NCBI GenBank assembly: GCA_004555405.1
Contig: SFIE01000055.1
Span: 1 to 9,609, forward strand
DNA length: 9,609 nt
Direction: 5' to 3'
From: Subdoligranulum sp.
GTDB taxonomy: Bacteria > Bacillota > Clostridia > Oscillospirales > Ruminococcaceae
The notes below the pieces were generated by a model. The model was not told the origin of the DNA and ran no database searches. It was given only the letters and a program-made list of their open reading frames with translations. This document shows positions 5,853 to 9,609 of the stretch, piece after piece. Made by a program: the position numbers and the translations under genes. Each line of letters opens with the position of its first letter. Within the stretch, counting starts at the first letter, position 1.

Positions 5853-7072
5853 AAGAGCTTTTCAAAAAGTGGAACAGCATCAGTCTGGTTCTGCGAATCG
5901 TTGTCGGCATGGTGATCGGCATTTTGCTGGGCATTTTCTGCCCCGGCGCCACATTTCTTACCATGCTGGGCAGCCTGTTTGTGGGCGCTCTGCGCGCCAT
6001 TGCCCCCATTTTGGTGTTCATTATTGTAATGAGCAGCCTTGCCAACGCCAAAAACAGCAAACTGGGCAATTTCCGCACTGTGGTAATCCTGTATATGTTC
6101 ACCACCTTCCTGGGCGCTTTTGTGGCCGTTGTGGCAAGCTTTTTGTTTCCCAGCACGCTGGTGCTGGCCGAAGCAGCCACCAGTGTGGCCCCGCCCAGCG
6201 GCGTGGGTGAGGTGCTGAGCAATCTGCTGCTGAATGTTGTAAGCAACCCCGTAGAAAGCCTTGCCAGCGCCAATTATGTGGGCATTCTGTTCTGGGGCAT
6301 CGTGTTTGGCATTGCCATGAAAAACGCCCACGACGCCACCAAGCAGCTGCTGGCCGATGCCAGCGCCGCCGCCACCTATGCCGTGCAGCTGGTGATCAGT
6401 CTGGCTCCCTTTGGCATTATGGGCCTTGTGTTCAACACGGTTTCCACCAACGGCCTGAGCGTGTTTGCCGATTATGGCCACCTGCTGCTGGTTTTGGTGG
6501 GCAGTATGCTGTTCCTGAGCTTTGTCACCAACCCGCTGCTGATTTTCCTGTCGCTGCATACCAATCCCTACCCCATTGTGTTCACCTGCTTGAAGGAAAG
6601 CGCCATCACCGCATTCTTCACCCGTTCCAGCGCCGCCAATATTCCCGTGAATATGGCTCTTTGCAAAAAGCTGGGACTGAACGAGGATAACTACTCGGTT
6701 TCGATTCCTCTGGGCGCTACCATCAATATGGACGGCGCAGCCGTGACCATTACGGTGATGACACTGGCCGCTGCCTCTACCCTGGGTATTCAGGTTGACT
6801 TTGCTTCCGCTCTGCTGCTGAGCCTGCTGGCCACGGTTTCGGCCTGCGGTGCTTCGGGCGTGGCCGGCGGCAGCCTGCTGCTGATTCCTCTGGCCTGCAG
6901 CCTGTTCGGCATTCCCAACGAGATCGCCATGCAGGTGGTTGGCGTGGGCTTTATCATCGGCGTGATTCAGGACAGCGTGGAAACCGCGCTGAATTCCAGC
7001 AGCGATGTGCTGCTCACCTACACCGCCGAAAAGATCAACGAGCGCAAGGCCGCGCAAAAAGCAACCGCCTGA
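5849..7072 (+). CDS. sstT: Sodium:serine/threonine symporter SstT
   Basis: SstT is an inner-membrane transporter of the dicarboxylate/amino acid:cation symporter (DAACS) family that takes up serine and threonine with sodium. The 407-residue protein has hydrophobic helices throughout and the family's transport core. That core comprises the first re-entrant hairpin, with FFTRSSAANIPVNMALC (about residues 256-272), the helix-7 motif GATINMDGAA (289-298), the second hairpin SACGASGVAGGSLLLIPLAC (331-350), and helix 8 DSVETALNSSSDV (375-387). The whole C-terminal half follows SstT wording rather than GltP or DctA. Length fits E. coli SstT (414). ATG at 5849 has AGAGGGA about 8 bases upstream. It has a consensus promoter and a strong terminator, so it is a single-gene unit. 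I remember E. coli SstT as having NMAG, so NMDG here is a possible difference in the sodium-site motif. Confidence 0.94.
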   Translation: MKELFKKWNSISLVLRIVVGMVIGILLGIFCPGATFLTMLGSLFVGALRAIAPILVFIIVMSSLANAKNSKLGNFRTVVILYMFTTFLGAFVAVVASFLFPSTLVLAEAATSVAPPSGVGEVLSNLLLNVVSNPVESLASANYVGILFWGIVFGIAMKNAHDATKQLLADASAAATYAVQLVISLAPFGIMGLVFNTVSTNGLSVFADYGHLLLVLVGSMLFLSFVTNPLLIFLSLHTNPYPIVFTCLKESAITAFFTRSSAANIPVNMALCKKLGLNEDNYSVSIPLGATINMDGAAVTITVMTLAAASTLGIQVDFASALLLSLLATVSACGASGVAGGSLLLIPLACSLFGIPNEIAMQVVGVGFIIGVIQDSVETALNSSSDVLLTYTAEKINERKAAQKATA

Positions 7073-7105
7073 TAGTTTTTCTATAAAGTAAATCTTATTA
7101 AATGA

Positions 7106-7146
7106 GCCGCTCGCCGAAGCATTTTTCGGCGGGCGGCTTTTTGTTT
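7106..7146 (+). terminator. Intrinsic terminator of sstT
   Basis: GCCGCTCGCCGAA (7106-7118) pairs with TTCGGCGGGCGGC (7125-7137), 13 pairs with one G-U, around a 6-base loop. TTTTTGTTT follows at once. It lies 33 bases after the sstT stop. Confidence 0.93.
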
Positions 7147-7154
7147 GGGCTTTC

Positions 7155-7197
7155 CAAAAAAGCAAAAAGCCGCAGGCCCTGCCGCGAATCACGGCTT
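7155..7197 (-). terminator. Probable terminator of the B6 kinase-TIGR04076-UPF0340 operon
   Basis: On the minus strand, AAGCCG (7197-7192) pairs with CGGCTT (7172-7167), enclosing a smaller GCAG/CTGC hairpin, and is followed by TTTTTGCTTTTTT. It lies about 28 bases after the UPF0340 stop. Together with 7106-7146 it insulates two converging units. Confidence 0.6.
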
Positions 7198-7225
7198 AGC
7201 CTGCTGCTTTACAATTTACGGTGTT

Positions 7226-7798
7226 TTATTCCTGCCCGGTATAGGGCGTATAGTGTGCGCGCTCACCGCCGATCAGGCGCGGGCGGGTGCGGGCACACAG
7301 AATGTGCGCCTTGCCGATATGATCCAGCGAAAGGCGCACCGGCACGGCCACCCGGCGCAAATGCATTCCGATCAGCGTGCCGCCGATGTCCAGCCCGGCG
7401 TGCGCCTGAATTTCCTCCACCGCCACGGGGGCTGCAAAATTCTGCCAGCAGGTGGTGGCCCAGCTGCCGCCCGCATGGGGCCACGGGCACACGGATACAG
7501 GTTCATAGCCGTATTTTTCGGCAGCCTCGGCTTCCAGAATGATGGCGCGGTTCAGATGCTCGCAGCACTGCGCCGCCAGATAGAGCTTTTTCTGCTTTAC
7601 AATGGGGGCAATGGCGCTGTAGACGGCGGCAGCAGCCTGCATACTGCTGTTTTTGCCGATATGCCCACCCACGATCTCACTGGAAGAACACCCCACCACC
7701 AGGATCTGGCCGGGCTGCAGGTTTGCCTGCTCCAGCAGCTCTGTCACAGCCTGCGCGGCCTGCCGGGCGATCATGCTCATTTCCATGGACTCACACAT
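7226..7798 (-). CDS. UPF0340 (DUF436, TIGR01440) protein, YwlG-like
   Basis: This is a 190-residue conserved protein of unknown function, probably cytoplasmic, with no signal peptide or membrane helix. Family signatures are clear: LVVGCSSSEIVGGHIG (about residues 33-48), LAAQCCEHLNRA (74-85), PHAGGSWAT (107-115), AGLDIGGTLIGMHLRRVAVPVRL (134-156) and RTRPRLIGGERAHY (170-183). The conserved cysteine pair, histidines and glycine-rich turns suggest an enzyme or metal or ligand binder, but the activity is not known. ATG at 7798 is supported by AAGAGG about 9 bases upstream; Met6 and Met9 are weaker alternatives. It is the last gene of the run beginning with the B6 kinase, 61 bases after the TIGR04076 gene, with a hairpin between them. 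I recall that B. subtilis ywlG sits next to glyA, which encodes a PLP enzyme, consistent with a loose B6 connection. Confidence 0.9.
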   Translation of the reverse strand: MCESMEMSMIARQAAQAVTELLEQANLQPGQILVVGCSSSEIVGGHIGKNSSMQAAAAVYSAIAPIVKQKKLYLAAQCCEHLNRAIILEAEAAEKYGYEPVSVCPWPHAGGSWATTCWQNFAAPVAVEEIQAHAGLDIGGTLIGMHLRRVAVPVRLSLDHIGKAHILCARTRPRLIGGERAHYTPYTGQE

Positions 7799-7825
7799 AC
7801 CAAAAACCTCTTTTCTTTATGCGTG

Positions 7826-7847
7826 CAAAGCGGCTGGTTCCGCTTTG
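7826..7847 (-). promoter_or_regulatory. Intercistronic hairpin before the UPF0340 gene
   Basis: CAAAGCGG and CCGCTTTG form a perfect 8-base stem with a 6-base loop in the 61-base gap between the TIGR04076 stop and the UPF0340 Shine-Dalgarno. No U-tract follows on the minus strand, so it looks like an mRNA processing or stability element rather than a terminator. Confidence 0.5.
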
Positions 7848-7859
7848 TGTGCGAACACT

Positions 7860-8138
7860 TTACTGCTGCTCCTGCGGCGAAACGATCTCGACCCTGAAGA
7901 TATTCAGGGTATCGGCATCCGGGCAGCTGAAAATCGCCTGGCCGGGCTTTTGGCCGGGAATGCTGCCGCCATAGCGCAGGATATCAATATACAAAAACGC
8001 CGTGTGCATGGCCATGGGACAAATTTCGCCGCGCTGGGTATCAAAATCCCAGCTTTGGCCCACGGTGTGCCCCCGGTGACAGCCCGCCGGGCCCTTGCGG
8101 TCGATCAGTGTGATCCTGATTTGCGGGCGCTTCGTCAT
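7860..8138 (-). CDS. TIGR04076 family protein
   Basis: This 92-residue protein of unknown function matches the TIGR04076 layout. It has an N-terminal beta strand (IRITLID), a cysteine followed by the GHTVGQSWDF strand (Cys20, residues 20-32), a central cysteine-proline (EICPMAMHTAFLYIDILRYGG, Cys40), and a C-terminal CPDADTLNIFRVEIV segment (Cys72). The three spaced cysteines are typical of the family and may bind a metal, but this is not demonstrated. The ATG at 8138 overlaps the kinase stop as ATGA, with GGAGGA 6 bases upstream lying inside the last kinase codons. Translational coupling with the kinase is therefore likely. It is probably a soluble cytoplasmic protein. The family call rests on pattern recognition, without a profile search. 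Confidence 0.78.
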   Translation of the reverse strand: MTKRPQIRITLIDRKGPAGCHRGHTVGQSWDFDTQRGEICPMAMHTAFLYIDILRYGGSIPGQKPGQAIFSCPDADTLNIFRVEIVSPQEQQ

Positions 8139-8971
8139 ACGATCTCCTCCAAGCAGGTCTCCAGCGGAATGCCCTTGAATTTATCCTGATATTCCGCATT
8201 TTTGGCCAGCATATTGCTCACGGTCTCCATGGCTGCCCGGGCCGAAGCGCGCAGCGCCTCGCCGCGCAGGATGTGCCCCATGAACACCGCCGAGAAGATA
8301 TCGCCGGTGCCCGGAAAGCGCACGGGAAGCTGCTCGTAGGGCAAAATGAAATACCGGTCGGCTGCGGCATCATAACCGGCCACGCACCAAATGGGGTTGC
8401 CGCCGTCCACCAGCATACGCGCGCTGGTGATCAGCACCGAGCCTGCGCCCATATTGTGCAGCTTGGCCGCCAGATCATACAACTCCTGCCGGGTGCAGGC
8501 CGTGCCGCAGTAAGCTTCGCCCGCAAGATAAGCGGCTTCGGTGTAGTTGGGCAGGATATAATCCGCCTCAGCGATCAGGCTGCGCATAAGCTCTACGGTT
8601 TTTTCGCTCACGCCGTTGTACAGCCTGCCCTCATCGCCCATGATGGGGTCGGTAAAAATGCGGGCGCCTTTTTTCTTTTGCTCCCGGCAGAATTGCAGCA
8701 CCAGCTCGGTTTGGGCAGCGGAAAGGATAAATCCCGTGGACACGGCATCAAACCCAAAATCCAGCTGTTCCCACACGGCCAGCGTGTTTTTCATGTACCC
8801 GGTGGTTTCTAAAATTTCAAACTTACCATAGTCCAGCGTGTTGCTTACCAACGCGGTGGGCAGGCTGCACACATCGTATTGCATGTGTGAAAGCACCGGG
8901 ATCATGGCGCCGAGCGCCACCTTGCCGTAGCCCGCCAGATCGTTGATCAGAAGCACTTTTTCTTTCGGCAT
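8135..8971 (-). CDS. Pyridoxal/pyridoxamine kinase (PfkB/ribokinase fold)
   Basis: This is a cytoplasmic kinase of the vitamin B6 salvage pathway that phosphorylates pyridoxal, pyridoxamine or pyridoxine with ATP. In the 278-residue product, the N terminus KVLLINDLAGYGKVALGAM has the family's substrate-binding strand. DPIMGDEGRLYNG (about residues 108-120), PNYTEAAYLAG (141-151) and the anion hole/catalytic motif PGTGD, with Asp224, complete the pyridoxal-kinase pattern. ATG at 8971 is chosen because AAAGGA lies about 7 bases upstream and the fold begins at once. A GTG at 9016 would add 15 polar residues and has a Shine-Dalgarno too close to it. Its last codons carry the Shine-Dalgarno and start of the TIGR04076 gene. 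It lies 85 bases after ugd, with no clear promoter or terminator between them. Pfam-level assignment is firm; PdxY versus PdxK is not decided. Confidence 0.88.
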   Translation of the reverse strand: MPKEKVLLINDLAGYGKVALGAMIPVLSHMQYDVCSLPTALVSNTLDYGKFEILETTGYMKNTLAVWEQLDFGFDAVSTGFILSAAQTELVLQFCREQKKKGARIFTDPIMGDEGRLYNGVSEKTVELMRSLIAEADYILPNYTEAAYLAGEAYCGTACTRQELYDLAAKLHNMGAGSVLITSARMLVDGGNPIWCVAGYDAAADRYFILPYEQLPVRFPGTGDIFSAVFMGHILRGEALRASARAAMETVSNMLAKNAEYQDKFKGIPLETCLEEIV

Positions 8972-9056
8972 TGGGGGTTCCTTTCGTGTGTTTTGTTCGG
9001 AGCTGGTGTTTTTCACAGGTCCTTTTCAGCCAAATGCGTCGCCCTGCCCGTCAGCA

Positions 9057-9609
9057 TCAATCTCTGCGGAACAGATCGCGGGTGTAAACTTTTGCCTGCA
9101 CATCGTCTAAGCAGCTATCGTAGCGATTGGCGATAATGGCATGGCTGCGGCGCTTGAATTCGTTCAGATCGTTGACTACTTCGATACCAGAGAAGGTGGT
9201 TCCATTTTCCAGCGTTGGCTCATAAATAATGATAGCAGCCCCCTTGGCCAGAATGCGCTTCATAACCCCTTGAATAGCGGACTGGCGGAAGTTATCGCTG
9301 TTGCTCTTCATGGTCAGCCGGTATACGCCAACAACCCTATCAGACTCTTTGCCCGAATTGCCGGTTTCGCATGTGCCGGCAATTTCCAGCACCCGATCTG
9401 CAATATAATCCTTGCGGGTGCGGTTAGATTCTACAATAGCCCCCACAAGATTCTGCGGCACACCGGCATAGTTTGCCAAAAGCTGCTTGGTGTCTTTAGG
9501 CAGGCAGTAACCGCCGTAGCCAAAGCTGGGGTTGTTGTAGTGGCTGCCGATGCGCGGGTCCAGCCCAACGCCCTCAATGATGTTGCGGGTGTTCAGGCCC
9601 TTCATTTCG
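9057..9609 (-). CDS. UDP-glucose 6-dehydrogenase, C-terminal part (5' end beyond window)
   Basis: This NAD-dependent enzyme oxidises UDP-glucose twice to UDP-glucuronate, a precursor for capsule, exopolysaccharide and glycan decoration. About 183 residues are present, open to the right edge. The frame continues upstream of the first visible ATG (a GAA codon precedes MKGLN, as in the family's AEMKGLNT), so that methionine is internal. Visible features are DPRIGSHYNNPSFGYGGYC with the catalytic cysteine in GGYCLPKDTKQL, the central linker helix (VESNRTRKDYIADRVLEIA), and the C-terminal UDP-binding Rossmann-like domain (GVYRLTMKSNSDNFRQSAIQ, then a predicted strand-helix run ending TRDLFRRD). 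The short form of the family is about 390-400 residues, so roughly half is missing. Whether it is co-transcribed with the kinase downstream is unclear; a glycan cluster may lie to the right. Confidence 0.95.
   Translation of the reverse strand, partial: EMKGLNTRNIIEGVGLDPRIGSHYNNPSFGYGGYCLPKDTKQLLANYAGVPQNLVGAIVESNRTRKDYIADRVLEIAGTCETGNSGKESDRVVGVYRLTMKSNSDNFRQSAIQGVMKRILAKGAAIIIYEPTLENGTTFSGIEVVNDLNEFKRRSHAIIANRYDSCLDDVQAKVYTRDLFRRD

Noticed and set aside
5648..7192. A 514-codon minus-strand open frame
   Set aside because: It is antisense to sstT and crosses both the sstT promoter and terminator; its product is low-complexity, rich in His, Gln, Asn and Gly, with no family match.
1..9609. 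CRISPR arrays, tRNA or rRNA genes, insertion sequences, attachment sites or phage genes
   Set aside because: No regularly spaced repeats, cloverleaf sequence, transposase motif or paired terminal repeats were seen on either strand.

Overview
The window looks like ordinary core chromosome of a Gram-positive Clostridia bacterium, most likely a Ruminococcaceae/Oscillospirales gut relative (Faecalibacterium, Gemmiger or Subdoligranulum type). The clues are the protein families (YerC-like TrpR protein, YlmC/YmxH PRC-barrel protein, LTA-synthase-type sulfatase, UPF0340/YwlG, TIGR04076), purine-rich Shine-Dalgarno sites, moderately high GC, and an EF-Ts whose wording resembles that group. The genus is inferred from remembered sequence character, not from a search.

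Left block (1-4751, all on the minus strand). Reading in the direction of transcription, from high to low coordinates: a small YlmC/YmxH-type protein (4464-4751) and a membrane phosphoglycerol transferase of the LtaS family (2448-4388); then rpsB (1527-2249) and tsf (559-1482), which form a translation operon with its own promoter and a strong terminator; then a separately promoted TrpR-like regulator (YerC/YecD family) that runs off the left edge.

Middle block (4887-7072, plus strand). A HAD phosphatase of the YihX-like type and an SstT-type sodium:serine/threonine symporter. Each has a recognisable sigma-A promoter and ends in an intrinsic terminator, so they look like two separate transcription units.

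Right block (7226-9609, minus strand). In transcription order: the C-terminal half of UDP-glucose 6-dehydrogenase (cut by the right edge), a pyridoxal/pyridoxamine kinase, a TIGR04076 protein whose start overlaps the kinase stop, and a UPF0340 (YwlG) protein. The last three are tightly arranged and probably form one B6-associated operon. This block converges on sstT, with one terminator for each strand between them.

No CRISPR array, tRNA, rRNA, insertion sequence, phage gene or obvious novel multi-gene system is visible. No stretch longer than about 300 bases lacks a gene. The more interesting points are regulatory: a duplicated Shine-Dalgarno block before rpsB, a promoter embedded in the preceding gene's terminator, a possible 16-codon leader ORF overlapping the sstT start, and a two-gene conserved-unknown pair coupled to vitamin B6 kinase.
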